A stretch of 64,000 nucleotides of DNA. Source: Tigriopus japonicus (taxonomy: Eukaryota > Arthropoda > Copepoda > Harpacticoida > Harpacticidae). Shown one piece after another: positions 1-13,700 of this stretch; positions within the stretch are counted from its first letter, which is position 1; each line of letters opens with the position of its first letter. Location: NCBI GenBank assembly GCA_010645155.1, contig JAAGOF010000206.1, positions 183,531 through 247,530 on the forward strand. The letters run 5' to 3'. The notes beneath the pieces were generated by a model. That model searched no databases. It saw nothing but the letters and a program-made list of their open reading frames with translations, and was not told the DNA's origin. The position numbers were made by a program, and so were the translations under genes.

Positions 1-43
1 ATATTCAAAGTTAGTGTTTACTTTAAACAAGCCCACTAATGAC

Positions 44-1222
44 TAGGGACGGGCAGAAAGTGTAAATAATCTTACCCTTTTAGTTACCAAAAGTTGCAAA
101 AAAATGTGCCCAAAAGTGCAAAACAAAGTGCAGAAAAATGTTGAAAGTGCAAATAAATGTCAAAAAAGAGCAAAAAAATGTCAAAAAAAGAGCAAATAAG
201 TGTCAGAAAAGAGCAAATAAATGTCAAAAAAGAGCAAATAAATGTCAAAATAAGCAAATAAATGTAAAAAAGAGCAACTAAATGTCAAAATAAGCAAATA
301 AATGTAAAAAAAAGAGCAAATAACTTGCATTTGGACTTAAAACGTCATTCATGGAGTACACACGGCTCCTAATTGAGCAGGAGAAGTCATTTACAAGTTC
401 TAAAGACATTTGAGACGAATTTGAGGTGAAGAAACAATGCCGCACAAGTAATAGAGTTCTATTAATTAGGTCACTAGAAAAAAGGATGTAAAGTCATGAA
501 AAATACTCTAGTCAACAATCTTCTGAATTTTTCATTCCTAAGGTGGTCTCATGGATGTATGTACCTAAAATATTGTCGAAATATATTTAGCAATTGTTTT
601 ATATGGCTTTACATCACTCCGTTTTTGTCCTTCAAGTTGTTCAAAAATAGACATTGAAAATTGAACAAAAAAATACCCACGTGTGCCTAACAATTGCATC
701 AAAGAAAACAGTCATAAATGTGTTTTAAGCATGTTTTTAGTGACATTACTTTAATATTTGGCCCATGGCCTAATTACCAGAACTCAATTTCAAATGTGGC
801 ATTCATTGTCTCTTCACATCTATATTGTTTGTAGATCCTTCCATTACCATAACATGAGTTTCTTTAGGTTTCCTATATGTTGGTTGCATGCAATGAGATT
901 CTTTTGTCTAATCTTTAGTTTAGTAAACAGGATGTTATAGTTAAAGCCAAGATGGTGAATAAAGTGTGAGGTTTGCGTCTGAAATGCACATATTTCTTCA
1001 AGGTGCTAAGAATGGTTGACTGCAAATGCAAGCTTTTTCGACTAGTTCAAAATTTGATCTTGAAACTAAAAATTCTTTCAAAAGCCACTACATTTTCTTA
1101 ACATTTTGTCAATTTTGGCCAAAAACGTAAATAAAAAGTGCAAATAAAGGTGAAAAGTGCAAAAGTGCAGAAAAATGGGTTTATGTTACCAAAAATCTTT
1201 TTACACTATTTGCCCGTCCCTA
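44..1222. mobile_element. hAT-like inverted-repeat element, 1.18 kb
   Basis: The ends are TAGGGACGGGCAGAAAGTGT and the near-inverse ACACTATTTGCCCGTCCCTA. The 5-bp TAGGG end is typical of hAT elements. Flanking 8-mers (CTAATGAC, TTTATCAG) match at only four positions, so a target duplication is not shown. Inside are imperfect tandem repeats and no transposase frame. Confidence 0.6.
110..325 (+). repeat. Imperfect tandem repeat, AAAAGAGCAAATAAATGTC type
   Basis: About ten drifting copies of a 17-23 bp unit containing GCAAATAAATGTCAAAA, inside the left half of the 44-1222 element. Confidence 0.7.
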
Positions 1223-2296
1223 TTTATCAGACATGACAATTTTCTACAATATTATTTACTTGGAAGCGCATCGCCGCATTCACATTACTATGGCTTGTTA
1301 AATGATTAAATAAACTCTATTATCAAATATATTTGTTGACTTGATTAGGTTATGCAAACTTTGCCAACTTCAAAAATTTATAGTTGTTCCTGGGTATTTT
1401 TGAACTGCATTGAAGCACATAAGCAAGCAAAATATCATTAATTATATTTGGAAGAAAGCCAAAAACCAAATATCCCGCAATTCATCACTCTGGGCCTAAT
1501 GTGCATTGTACTAATTTTCTTATGGTAGACTTCCATGAGCAACATTTAAAAATAAATTTCAAAGCCACAGAAAAAAAAAGTTATGCTTTTTAGGAAAACT
1601 CCTTAGGGTTTCCCAAGACAATGTATGTACCGTACATACGTCCATGAAGTGGACGTCGTTCGTTTGGTACTTGGTCAAAAAAGCCTCGCAAAATTCCCCC
1701 TTTTCTCTTCGACTTGTTTTTCAAAATGGTGGTTCAGTGGTTTTGCATCGATTTCCCAAATATTTTAGTGGCAAACAAGCCTATTATACTGGTTTTGGGA
1801 CAGGAAATTTTTCAATTTGGTGCAAAATGTCATTTGTTTTTCATTTTGCAGGCCAACTTTTTCCAAGTGTTTTTTAATATTTTATTATAATATATAGATT
1901 ATATTGATAAATGGGCATTATCATTATTGTACGGTCTGCAATGACCATTTTTTCTTCCTTGGAATTCTAAAAACTTGCAATTTTTCTGTAATTAACACAC
2001 AATTTTCAAACCAAGATCTATTTAAAGTTCGCAACTTTTCTTACGAGATTTTACATGTCTCAAAAAGTTTAATCAAACCTTAAGCCAAAATGCAGGCCTC
2101 AGTCAGGATTTTAAGACAAAAGAATAATGACAAAAACTCAAATCAAAGACTCATGAACGTGCAAACTTGACCTAAAAAACGGAGGAAGTATCATCTTTTA
2201 AACTCAAGAACTAAATCATTGTGCTTGAGGTGTTTAAAATCGCACCTGAATTCACCTTCAAAATTATTGACAACTCTCAAAAAAGTACTTTGTAAT

Positions 2297-2651
2297 TAGT
2301 GATGGACCGAAAGCGCTTTCGGCCGAAATTACGGCCGAAATTACGGCCGAAATTTCGGTTTCGGTTTCGGTTGTGCCTACCGAAACCGAAAGCAGACAAG
2401 CACTATGTAAAATGGAGTTTGACAACAAAATCAAAAAAATGGTCCAAAAACCTCTGAAATTTAAGTTTTCCGATTTTTCAAAATTTGCGACTACCCAACA
2501 TCGAACACATGAGCATTCTAATTTTTAAGGCAGATTTTGCATTTGAACAATTTTGTAATCAGCTGCTTTCGGTTTCGGTTTCGGTTTCGGTTAAGCCCTC
2601 TTTCGGCCGAAACTTTCGGTTTCGGTTATGAGCCCTTTCGGTCCATCACTA
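2297..2651. mobile_element. hAT-like MITE, TAGTGATGG family, copy 1 (355 bp)
   Basis: Starts TAGTGATGGACCGAAAGCGC and ends CTTTCGGTCCATCACTA. Flanked by a perfect 8-bp duplication TTTGTAAT (2289-2296 and 2652-2659). The interior has GGTTTCGGTTTCGG runs and no coding capacity. It lies on the intron 2 side of exon 2 of gene F. Confidence 0.85.
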
Positions 2652-2780
2652 TTTGTAATGCCATTCCTTTCTTCAAATGGAATTCATGGGTAACGGATTC
2701 CTTATTTTGTTGAAAGGAAAAGGAACTGTAAATTGTAAACAACATACCATTTTAATTTACCATACCACAAAAAAACTTAC

Positions 2781-5700
2781 GTTTTTCCAGCACTGAGATA
2801 GGTTGAATCGTAGGATCCACTTTCTGGCTTGGTGTGAGCTGGAAATGTTGGACTAAAATGAGGCTTCGATTTGGCGGGAAATGAGTGGCGTCGAAAAGGA
2901 TAACTTTTTCTCTTGTTGCTTTCAGCAAGTTGGTCGAAAGCCTCATTATACTCGTAATAATAGGGTCCATCCCCAGTCACATCATAAAATTGATCTCCAT
3001 CGTCCGGAATTTTGTTCGAGAGGAAGCTGGAATCGCTTGCTCTGGTCCTTAGCCGCTTCAGTTTCCGACTTGATCCTTTACCTTGTCGAACAATCGATAG
3101 GTTTGTAACAGAATCAAAAGCATCAACATCCCATACAGCCTGCAAAGACGGTTCATTTTCAGGATGCAACATCATTGAAAGATTAAGTATTAAACACATT
3201 TTTAAGCTTAAAGTTGCGGCAACCAGACAGAGAAAATCTTTTGATCAGATTTTTACCGACAGTACAGACATCTACAAAGATAATGGTATCGTTAAGTTTC
3301 TGACTGAAATATGTTCAGGTACTTAGAAATGATGTTTGTTCCTGCTTTAGAAACGTTAAAACCTTCCGATAAACAAGAAGACCGAAACCCTAAGTCTAAT
3401 TGTTTTTCGCACTGTGCTTACCCCCTTACTAATACGTTCTTGAAAAAGATATGAAAAAAACGAAGTAAAGCTCTCGCAAAAATGCAAAAAAATAGGACTG
3501 AGTTCGAGATTTGGATAAATCCAAAGACCAAAACATGCCATAAAACCCCCGAAAATGCATAAAAATCAACTAAAAATGCCAAAAATCCATTAATAAATGC
3601 AAAAAATGCGAGAATTAGACACAGTTGATGAACATTTAGACTTTATCAAAGTATAGATCCTTTTCTAAAATAGCTTTGTTGTGGAACAAAAAGACTTCAA
3701 CCTTCAGCAGCTGCCTGCTGAAGGTTTTAATTACCTATTGGTGGCACATGCATTCTTCCTTAACTTAAAACTGATACCTAGGGCCCGGAAATAATTTTTT
3801 TAAATATAATTTTTTTTAAAAATATTTCTCAATTTTCCCTCGATTTTTTTAAATATTTTGGTTGTTTTAAGGAAAAAATCAATATTTTCTGGAAAATTCT
3901 AATAAAAAAAAAAATTGGGCAAAATCGAGGAAAAGAAATGAATGACCAATGCTCAATAGAGCCTTCTCAAAATGTACCGAAAATACAAAAATCTCTACAA
4001 AATGGGATTTGGGCTAAGATTAGACATTCACAATCAAAACTACTGTCATATACGAAAAGACTGCGCCATCTATTGAGGCAAATTAAAAATTGTATTGTTC
4101 AAACCAATTACATGTCAAGTTTGCCCCCCAAAACGACCACATGCATCAATTTCACCTCAAACAAATTTGGAAAATTGGTGCATACAGGAAAAAATACCAA
4201 AAAATGGCCTTGTAAAAAAATTGTTCTTAAATTTCCGTTTTTTTCCAAATATTTTGGGCTTTTGAAGAAAATATACATTAGATATTTTGTCACTTTTTGC
4301 ATATTTTTCCGAGCCCTACTGATGCTACGAGGTCTAGCCTATTTTTTGCATACTTCGGAAAGTGAAACTGCCGCTAGAGGCGCGGTAATCGCGCGACTAG
4401 TTCTAGCACCATCTAGCGATAAAAATTCAAACTATTTGTACTTTACAAGGAGAGGAAGGGTCCTTCAGTCGGAGACGAGTTGATGTTAAGAGCCGATTCA
4501 TCCAAAGACGTTTCGAAAGGTGGGTCATCATTAGTGATGGGTTCCGAGTTGGGAGTGTTGCCACATTTTACTTGGAGATTAGGTATACTCTTCAAAGCTT
4601 ATTCGATCATTAATTTCAGTTTGTAATCTTATGTTTTCTTTATTCTTGTGAATAGCTCACAAACCTAATGACAAGAGGGAAAAGCTTGATGATTTGAATC
4701 AAGTTCGCTTTCCTGCTTCCTCTTTGATAACTCGTTTCTGTTCATACATTCTTTCCGTTCTTTTCCATCACGTTCTATCTGATTCAACTTATTACTTAAT
4801 TACTGTATAATATAGTCCAGTACCAGGATCACGGTGACTTGGGCTTTGAAGAAGCAAGTGAAAACCTGAAACAGGAATGGCAACCAAGGAATCCTTCGAA
4901 CCTCCACTTCAAATGAAGTTTAGTCACAAGGTTAAGAATTTAACACACTTTCCTTTATTCTTTATTGCTTTCCTATATTGTATTATCATTTGTGCAAACA
5001 TGTAAATTAGACCAGCCGTACAGCTGAATACATGTCTCATTTGCATACAAATATATTGCGATACAACAACTATCTCATATTCTGAAGCATAACAATAACG
5101 TACTACACACATCAATTAAATACTCGTCTTTCTAAACTATTCCCATCTTTCCAGCCCTTTTTCATGGTTGAAATTCAATTTGGGAGTCGAGCGCTAAAGA
5201 CAAAACTTCGAAACACAGGTCCTTTGTGGAAATCTAGGTTGAACTTTTCCCGCTAGATGGCGCTGAAACGAGTCTCGCGCGATTGCCGCGCCTCTAGCGG
5301 CTATTTCACTTTCCCGAGTATGCAAAAAATAGGCAAGAGCTACGAGGTGCCCGCCAAATCAAATGCAAAAGTCAATGCTGAAGACAAACTACAGGGAATT
5401 TACTAAACTTTATTACATATTATATTTCAATATAATCTCCCTCTTTTTTTTATACATTCCTCCCATTGCTTTACCCGCTTATTGAAAGCCAGCATCTTAA
5501 CCACCATGAGCAGGATCCACGACAAAGTCATGAACACGCGTCAATGCAAAAAGTGGAGGGGGTTATCGATGTTGAGCCATTTCTTTACTCTCTCATAGCT
5601 AGGGGTTGATTCCTATTGTAACCACATGTAAAACAAACAAAAAATGCCAGAACTCACAAAATTCAGGGAGAGTTGATTTTGTTTTGCAATTTGTCCCATG

Positions 5701-7573
5701 GTTTGCTCTCAGCAGATGGATTTGCATTTGATTTGGCGGGCGCCTAGTACCATAGACATTTTGATGCCATCCTATTCACACTTTTACACGTTTACTGAAG
5801 CATTTTTTGTACTGCATGCATGCATTTTACTCTCATATTAGTGGTTTATATGGAGCATTAAGCAACTCATTACAGTACAAGCTTTACCACCATTGACTTC
5901 TATTAATACTAGACCGAGTGTAAGCCTAAAAATGTGTCTCTGGCCGCCAACTGTTGAGCGAACAAAAGTGCGGGAACATTTGAAATGAGTGACCAGGCAA
6001 ATGACAACTATGAAATTGAAAAGTCAAAGGTGGAATTGACTTATGGTTTTGGGTCATATTTTGCTATTGCTAGTGGTCACTTTCTTGAAAGAACCGAAGA
6101 CGTCACTAGGTGACCATGCCATGGATTTGAATACTACACCTAAGAACTTTTTTTGCAAATACGTTGAATAAGTCATTGGTAGGAAGAACACAAATTTAAG
6201 TTTTTACGTTATGTAGGGCTAATCCAATGCATATATGGACAAAACTGACTTGTGTCTTCAAGAACGAGTTTGAAAAAGTTGGTCTTGATTCGCACTAATT
6301 GCCCGCTCAACAGTTGTGATGGAGACTTTGTCCTCAAAAGTTATAAACAATAATAACATCGTGGCTAAAGTAGTTCAAAGATCTACCGTAAATTTCTTGG
6401 AGGAGGTACATTCAATTTTATTATTTTTGGTCTTACAACGCCATCTTTTGCACTCTTTCAAAAGCAAAATGTTTGTATGGTCAGATTTAACGCCAATAAA
6501 ATTAGAGGTGAACGAGATTATGGAGCTCAAGCATGAAAGTTATCGTTATTATCCTTGGACTTGAAAAACAAAAGGCGCAAAGGGCCCAAAAAAACCGAAA
6601 CACCAGACCAAAATTTGGTAGCACTGATAGCATATTTTTGCAAAAATGCAAAAAAGTAGGATACAAATGTTGCTAAAAAAGCTTTAAAAAAGTTAAATCT
6701 ATCAAAAAGCGCAAAAATGGAAAAATATTTCCTACTTTTTAATTTTTTTATCCTTGCTCTATCAATCAACATTGGAATTTTTTGGTTACTTTAGAGTAAA
6801 ATCAAGAAATTGACCTTTAGAAGCTGACCCAAAACCACAACATTCGAGACCTAAGTTCCTAATGCAAGTTTGGTTGCTCTGATTGTCCGCTCAACAACAA
6901 CAAAAGTTAAAGTGACATTTTCATGGGGTTTCTAACATTTTAACTACTTTGCATTCTCTTTGTGCGTTAGCATCATATCAGTGGTATATAAAAATCATGG
7001 TAGGTGACAGAACTCTCTACAATGTTGGCTTTGCAAGTCTACAGTTCTGTGAGGGATAAATTGTGATTATTAATGCTCTGTAAGTTCTTCTCTTTATGCT
7101 CTTTTGGTTGTGGCGAGCAACAAAGCAGTCACACCTTCCTTTTCATCCATTATTTAACTTTGTTTCTTGGGAACCAGATATTTTGCTTACATAATCTCAG
7201 AATATACAATGAAATGATTACACACACGTACGGAAACAGTAAAACTAATATTCAAAGCTGCTCAAAAGGAAATGTCAAACCTTTCGCATTTTTAATAGAA
7301 CATACTGTAGGTCAGGGTTTTTTTTTAAACAACTTCAAAGTTGCTACCTCCTGATCTAATAATACAAAAAGGACCCAAAACACAGATGCACAAGGGATCG
7401 TTATTTAAACGAGCGTCAACAAATGAATGACGATAGCTTACCTCGCTTGAGTTGAAATCAATTGTGTTATTATGCCAGATGCTTTGGTTTAATTGAAGGA
7501 AAGATTCGCAACATTTTGAATTAAGATTGGTAGCCAATAAGCAAAAGAGAACAAATGCTTCACTTCGGCTCAT
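2781..7573 (-). CDS. Family member F, partial (exons 1 and 2 only): putative secreted protein of unknown function
   Basis: Two exons on the minus strand fit the five-exon family seen at 17-61 kb. Exon 1 is 7442-7573 (44 codons). It starts MSRSEAFVLFCLLATNLNSK, a signal-peptide-like stretch, and ends in LNQSIWHNN...NSSE just before a GTAAGC donor. Copies A-D have LWxxN...S.E at the same place. Exon 2 is 2781-3139. A TGCAG acceptor opens it in phase 0, and it reads through a basic cluster (SSRKLKRLRTR), an acidic tyrosine-rich stretch (DGPYYYEYNEAFDQ) and ESGSYDSTYLSAGKT, and ends in phase 2 at GTAAGT. Copies A-D end exon 2 with IESGxYDSYQPSQKT in the same phase. The 4.3-kb intron between them holds several transposon relics. 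Exons 3-5 should lie below 2781, but I found none there. They may be beyond the window edge or lost. The link between the two exons is inferred from family architecture. Confidence 0.68.
3779..4318. mobile_element. hAT-like inverted-repeat element, 540 bp
   Basis: Ends TAGGGCCCGGAAATAA and TTTTTCCGAGCCCTA. Flanks CTGATACC and CTGATGCT match at 6 of 8. It is AT-rich with no transposase, and an accidental long plus-strand frame at 3938-4483 runs out of it. It lies in intron 1 of F. Confidence 0.65.
4334..5338. mobile_element. MULE-like element with about 85-bp inverted ends and 10-bp target duplication
   Basis: The ends (4334-4422 and 5253-5338) are near-perfect inverted copies, with CCTATTTTTTGCATACT, GCCGCTAGAGGCGCGG and CTAGATGG-type words in both. 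The direct repeat GCTACGAGGT lies at 4324-4333 and 5339-5348. Long inverted ends with a 9-11 bp duplication point to Mutator-like elements. There is no transposase inside. The higher GC of the arms contrasts with the surroundings. Confidence 0.7.
5341..5751. mobile_element. Inverted-repeat element, host of the MULE-like insertion
   Basis: TACGAGGTGCCCGCCAAATC at the left is inverted at the right as GATTTGGCGGGCGCCTAGTA (5732-5751). The left end is the duplicated target of the 4334-5338 element, so the MULE-like element inserted into or beside this one. About 410 bp, no coding. Confidence 0.55.
5943..6316. repeat. Short inverted repeat pair CAACTGTTGAGCG
   Basis: CAACTGTTGAGCG near 5950 is inverted as CGCTCAACAGTTG near 6304, and CCGCTCAACAAC recurs near 6890. 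Probably the edge of a small element; target duplications were not found. Confidence 0.35.
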
Positions 7574-10503
7574 GTCGGCAAATTGAAGGAAACTGAAACA
7601 TTCACAAGTAGTGCCAAAACTTTTTATCCCTTTCCTCGGTCTACTGATTACAGACATTTTGCGAGAGCAGGAAAACCAATCGAAATAAAGCCAATGAACT
7701 GTTAGAAGTTTTTTTGTAATAATTTTTATCCCACACCTTTCCTTTTTCTTTAGAAAATGGAATTTTAGGTAGTTCATGAATGCTTTCTTAAAAATGTTTG
7801 TGTACTTTTTGAATGGAACAATTACTCATCAACATAATAGAAAGTTAACCGCAAACAATGGGCGTACCAAAAAATACAATTGGTTTAAAAACATGAGAAC
7901 AATCCAATACAATAAAACAGCTTTAAAAGCTACTTCTCGATATAATCTTCTTCTCAAGATTTGGCCTATTCCCAAAAATGCAACCAATCAAAAATAAAAA
8001 ATGAAATGGTTGTTTGCAATCTTTTTGTCCATTGTGAGACTTGACTTCATTTACCTAAATCTGTTATCTCAATTTGACATTATTATTTTACACTTGGTGC
8101 ATTTCGAGCTATTCTTCATTCTTTAAAATGCTTGTTTATTGCACTTTACAGCCAACATATTTTGTTGGAAATTTAAAACCATTTGCAGAAAAATTCTGTT
8201 GCTAATCCATAACCAAATAGAGTGAGTCACTTTGTCGATTCAATTTGTTTTCAAAACGCCTCTTTTCTCCTAGCTAAGCTGATGAAAGGAAGTTCATGGA
8301 AAAGAAGCGTCATTTTAAAAAACTGCTTCAAAGAAGCTTTCGCTTATTGGCAAGCTGAAGTAGCCCTAGCTGATTTCGGGCCGGCGCATGAGCGCTTGAA
8401 AATTCAAAACAAGGCTTCGAGTGATTGCTGTTCATCCACTCGTTGATTTAGGGTGATGTGGTGAAAAGGTGGGCCAAATTTTGACGAATTTCCGTAAAAT
8501 GGGTTGATAAAGGCTTCCAAATGGGGAGAAAGACCTAGAGACTTTCAGTATAGACTTTCAGTTATGTGTTATGAAAATAGAGAAAGAGAGAAAAAATATT
8601 GAAATGTACTGTACATATCATTAAACAATAGTGAACAATCGTTGGATCTGATGAAGGCTGTCAAAAGATAAAACCAAACAAAACGTAATGAAAGCAAATT
8701 AAAGCTTATACCTAGTTCTGTTTTGTTTCGGAAATGATTTTTTTACCACATTTGATACTTGACTTTGCAATACGCCATTGTAACTTGTGACTGAGTAGGG
8801 TATTGATGCGATAATAGTCATGAATTGGACAAGGAACAAAAGCAAAGAGCAAAAATCTGAACTTTTGAAAAAAAAATTGTTTGAAACAACTTAGTTTTCA
8901 CAAAATTTAAATTGAATAGAATCTAGACAAATGATAAAATAGAATGACTTATTGCTTGCTCGTCCATGTCCCATGCCTGTCTCGTCGCAACAATTTTTAG
9001 ACTTCAATATACTTTTTCTGTGCAAATTGGTACACCCATCTTGAGACTATTGAATAAGAAAGTTAGCCTTGTTCATCATGAAAGTGAATCCAAATAAGTC
9101 CTTTGTAGCCATAACTGATTTGAATGTTTTTAGGCAATATGTAAGGATAACCTTTGCACGCACGATCTGTTGCTTCATTTTTGTTGGTTTCCAACTTGGT
9201 TTTTTACATATGAGAGGCTAATAAGTGAGCAATGATTCTTTCTTAATGCAACTTACGTAAATAAAAAAGACAAGTTCTTGACAATAATTGCAAATATGTG
9301 CAAAATTTTGTCTGAAAATATATATCAAGGAAATGAAGATCCTGGTGTGCAATGCCATTTTCATTATGTGCTATCATGTGGTTTGAGAACAATTTAGTAG
9401 AAACAAAAAGCATTTGATAATTAATGCGAGCTTCATTTACAGTAAGAAGCAAGGTTGTTACATTGACCCTCAATGAAAATCATGTTAAAGTTGACACGTA
9501 AAATGCCTTGTTGAGATTACTTAGCGATAAAGAATGTGAACTAAAAATGCTGGGGTGGAAATTAAACTAAAAGAAATGGAATAGGTGTTCCCAACATTGG
9601 AAATTTAGCATGAAGTTTTAGCTTCGAGTAATATCAGCACCATGAAGGATGTAAACTAACTATAAAACATCAAAGAAAACCCCCCTTCCCACCATATTTA
9701 ATCATTACACACGTACATACCTACTAGTGACTTTTGATCTGGAAGTTACTTAGATACTTTTTGGGAACCACATCATTAACATAATCCGGAACTTGTTTAT
9801 CATGACTATTTCTCAAACATTTAATTTCTAGGACCTGATCTTTTGTAGCATCCTGAAATTTCTATTGACATTAGTTACTTGTTTTAGATCAATACAAGCA
9901 ATTTCAGCACTAAGCGACAACACTCGCGTACAGGAAGGAACAGCATTTGAGATTTGTTGACAAGCCTCCAACGAGGGCAGCTGACGAGCGGATTTTTGTA
10001 AACATGAGCTGTGCGCTTGCCAATTCGTGGATTGACTTCACATTAGCTGATCAAGTGATAGTATCAAAACAAAGAGAAAAACTGTTCAAGCAGCTTGCAA
10101 GAAATAAGGGTTCAAGTTTTCAGCTCTCGAAAAAACTTGTTTCATCAAGCTCGTCTTGACCTACCAAGGCTACGATAGAGAGGAGGCAGATTTCAAGGCA
10201 TGATGCGCGGTCACTTCAATGAAATCAAAATAAGAAAAAGATGTTCACAGCTTACAGCTGATCAACCTCAAAATTTTGTAGGCTGTTTTGCGCTTGCCAA
10301 TTGACAAAAATCAAACAGGCTAACTTCTACTGTCTTCTTTTTGTCTAAGGCTTCTTCTCTTGTACTGATAACAGAACATTATGCTTTTTGCCCATGCTAC
10401 CTTGAGTTAATCTCAATACCATTTATAAATGAGACAAAAAAGCCCAACAAACCAAAAAGCACAAGAGAGAAAAAATGCAGCTAATAGGGCAATTAAAATG
10501 TTA
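7574..10503. other. No gene seen
   Basis: AT-rich spacer upstream of F. It holds a fragment of the SINE-like tail (8643-8663, minus) and short frames with no supporting splice sites or family resemblance. Confidence 0.5.
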
Positions 10504-10799
10504 CTTTGTTGTGCCTTTTCATGGAGTTGGAACGTCGACAATTGTCACGACCAGCTCACAACGTGCATGCACTTGCAAAGAGACAAAACTTAGCATGATT
10601 TGGGAATTTGCAAAATATGTTGCATTGACTAGTTCATGTAATATAATAATGCTTCCACTACATCAAATTAGACATTTTTTTTACAAATTTGACTCAATTG
10701 CTTGAGGAATTCCGAGTATTGTTCTCTTTCAGGTTGCATGCCAGGTGCGAGCTAGCCAAGAGACTTGACGCTCTTGCTCCATGAAAAGGCACAACAAAG
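10504..10799. mobile_element. Inverted-repeat element with 23-bp perfect ends
   Basis: CTTTGTTGTGCCTTTTCATG starts it and the exact inverse CATGAAAAGGCACAACAAAG closes it. No clear target duplication. A second, wider inverted pair (AATGAGACAAA at 10430 and TTTGTCTCATT at 10856) surrounds it. Confidence 0.55.
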
Positions 10800-13700
10800 C
10801 CACACTTCAATATTATACGGGGTAAACAAACAAGCCCAGCTGATGTTTATTTAGTTTGTCTCATTCGACCTAGTTGACACTTCTTTCCAATAAGCTTCCT
10901 TAAGTTAGAGCATCTTTTATTGTGATCGATGGGCGATACGGCCCTTCAAGAACCTCTGGAAAGGTGGACTGAACGGCTGAGGAATATAATGATTAGGGCC
11001 AGGAAGAGCAGTTTTTGTAATGGAGCAGAAATCGCAAACATTTCATAGCGTAGTGTCAGCTGATGATTGACTAGCGTGATCGTCAGCTGATCCTTCTCCT
11101 TGCAAAATTTAGAATTTCCGCTCCACAGCAGAAAAGAATTCTGGGCCCTATGATGATTAATCAGCGTTGAAGCAAAATAGTCTATTTTGCTCTGATGCTG
11201 GAGTTGACCTTTTATAAAATAAAGGATTTCAATTTCTATCAAACAACAGAGATGTGGTGTCGTTGTTAGTGCACTTTCTCATTTAGTCCTGTGAGCGCAA
11301 CCCATGAAATTGAAAGGACATGCAACCTTTGAACTTTAATACATAAAATTTTTGTTCTTGTCTGTGCAAGAAACATTGAGAAGTTCGGAAATAGGTCAAA
11401 CTTCTGTTTCAGGGTGCAATTTTGGGAGCTGTATTAGTAAGGTGACCTTCTATTCTTATGTACTGTGACCTCCCAGTCAGCTGTTCTTTAAAGGACCGTA
11501 TAGTGAGAGAGGTCCTAGGATCAATTTTCCTTCCCGAGGTTTCTCAAGGAAACGTTTATACCTTAATACACTGACGAATCAATCGAAAAATATTTTGAAT
11601 ATTTTATACATAATTAAAAGATCTCAATGCCCACAACCCTACACAAGGACCAGATTTACCAGAAATCAAACTCAGAACACTTCATAGATTTACTAAGAGT
11701 CAGCATGTATTTAGCAGCCTAAATGAGAAAGTTTTCAGTCAAGGGTGAGGTAATAATTTATGTTTCTTGGAGCTGGAATTGGAGCTAAACATAGGCGTGG
11801 ATAGTTTTAGACCCACACTTGCAAACCTATGTTTGAAATCCAAAAAGAAATCGACATATAACTATGTGGTATTTTAATTAGGTGAAGAATTGTGAATTGT
11901 GGAAGTGGAGTCTTTTGTGCAATTATTGCAAATTGAAAGATTGCTTTTTTCCTCAGAACCTTATGACAGGTAGCTGAAAATATTTACTGAAAGGCATAAA
12001 TGTGTATTAAAAAAAACCCAGCCCATTTTGAGCAGACTTCAAATATTTGGGCATTTGCTTCCATAATTTACGGAAAATTCCCATTGTTTCAGAACAATGT
12101 TTCAAAAACGTGTATGATTTCAGTATTCCTTAAATTTCTTTCAACGAAATCTTATTTTTGCTCTAAAATAAATGAATTTAAAAAGTTCTCCCAAACTCAG
12201 GAAACAGCTGAAATGTTAGCATTAAATTCCTTTTTTGCAACGTTTGAAGACTTATAATTACACCAAAGTATAAGAAATGTGTAGTGTTGACTAGAGAGAA
12301 ACTTGAATACATCACAAAAGGCTCATGACTCATGAGGAAAATATTTTTGGTCGGCTTTGCCTTTGAAAGGTTTAAACAAAAAGAACAAAGGTTTAAGGAA
12401 ATTGCAACTCCTTCCACAATCACACTGGAATTTAGGGGTTTAGTACTTCATTAAATATTGGACAGCAAAATGTTTATAAAAAACGCTACATACAAAGGCT
12501 CAAGAAGAAGTATATTCCATATTTTGGTTTTGGGTTTTATAAGCAGCCTATTTTAACTTATTTCAACGTCATTGCAAAGTCTTTGTTCAAAATTTGAGAA
12601 TTTGCAAAGATGTTTTCAAAATGTTCAAAAAAGATGTTTGCACGAAAACTTTGCTAAACAGAAACATATTTCCCCGTAAATGATTTCTTTTTGAAATATT
12701 TGGGTGTTTTAAATACTTTTTCAAATATTTTGATGTTACTTGATTGAAAAGTATTCAAATATTTCGCCTTCAAATTGAATATTTCTGCCGCTCAATTTGT
12801 AAAGCTCTGTAACTGTTTGAGGTGGTAGTAACTTTAGGTAAAAAATTTTGACAAAGCAAGTTTTCATGAAGTAAAAAATGGGCAAAAATATGGACTTTAT
12901 TTTGCCCATTATTTCTCCTTTTCGGTTAAAAAAGTATGTTGTACTTGTTTTCAAACTCAATAATACGTAAGCTTTTTAATTTACCTGAATTTTTTTGCCA
13001 ATTTTTCTGGATGAATCAAATCAGAATGCGTCCAATACACGCAAAATTATACGTTCTCACAAAGTGAAACCCCTAGAATAGTTAAAAAAGTGTCCATAAA
13101 AGGTTCAAAAAGCAACTAAAAGATCCCGAGTAAAATCAGCCATTTTTTAGCTTTAATTATTTTTTATCCTTTCACTATTGCTGACTATTTTCAAGATGAA
13201 TTTCTCTCTTTAGGACATCTCAATAGAACACAATATGGTTGGTAAGGATATTTTGGAAGTTTTCATTGAGCCCAAGTGTAGTAATTGACTAATATATCCT
13301 TGCCTTCCATGTTCCAGTTGTTCTCGTTTATGTCAATAAGCTACGTGCACATTTTTATCCAACAAGCTAGGTACGAGAAAAGAAAGAAACCCTTTTCCTT
13401 GAATCATTGACAGAACTTTCCTTTATTATTAATGTTGTGCAAAAATGAAAGTATTATTAGTTTCGTTGCAAGGTTTCAAGTGGCAATTTCTTCGGCCTGG
13501 TCCTATTATATGAAAATGAAAGGTTCCGAAACACTTCAGTACCAAAATTATCGACATTAAGAAGTTAGGTGTTCTCCAAAACAAGCATCTGTGCGTTTAG
13601 ATAAGACTTTATCAAAATGACAATGTTTGGCTTTTGATTGGGATCGTGAATGGTTTAAATCATAGAATAAATACGTACCCAAGTCCATATCTACAGAATA

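Noticed and set aside
3938..4483. 181-codon plus-strand frame
   Set aside because: It starts inside a hAT-like element and runs into the inverted arm of a MULE-like element; composition is that of the repeats and it has no family resemblance.
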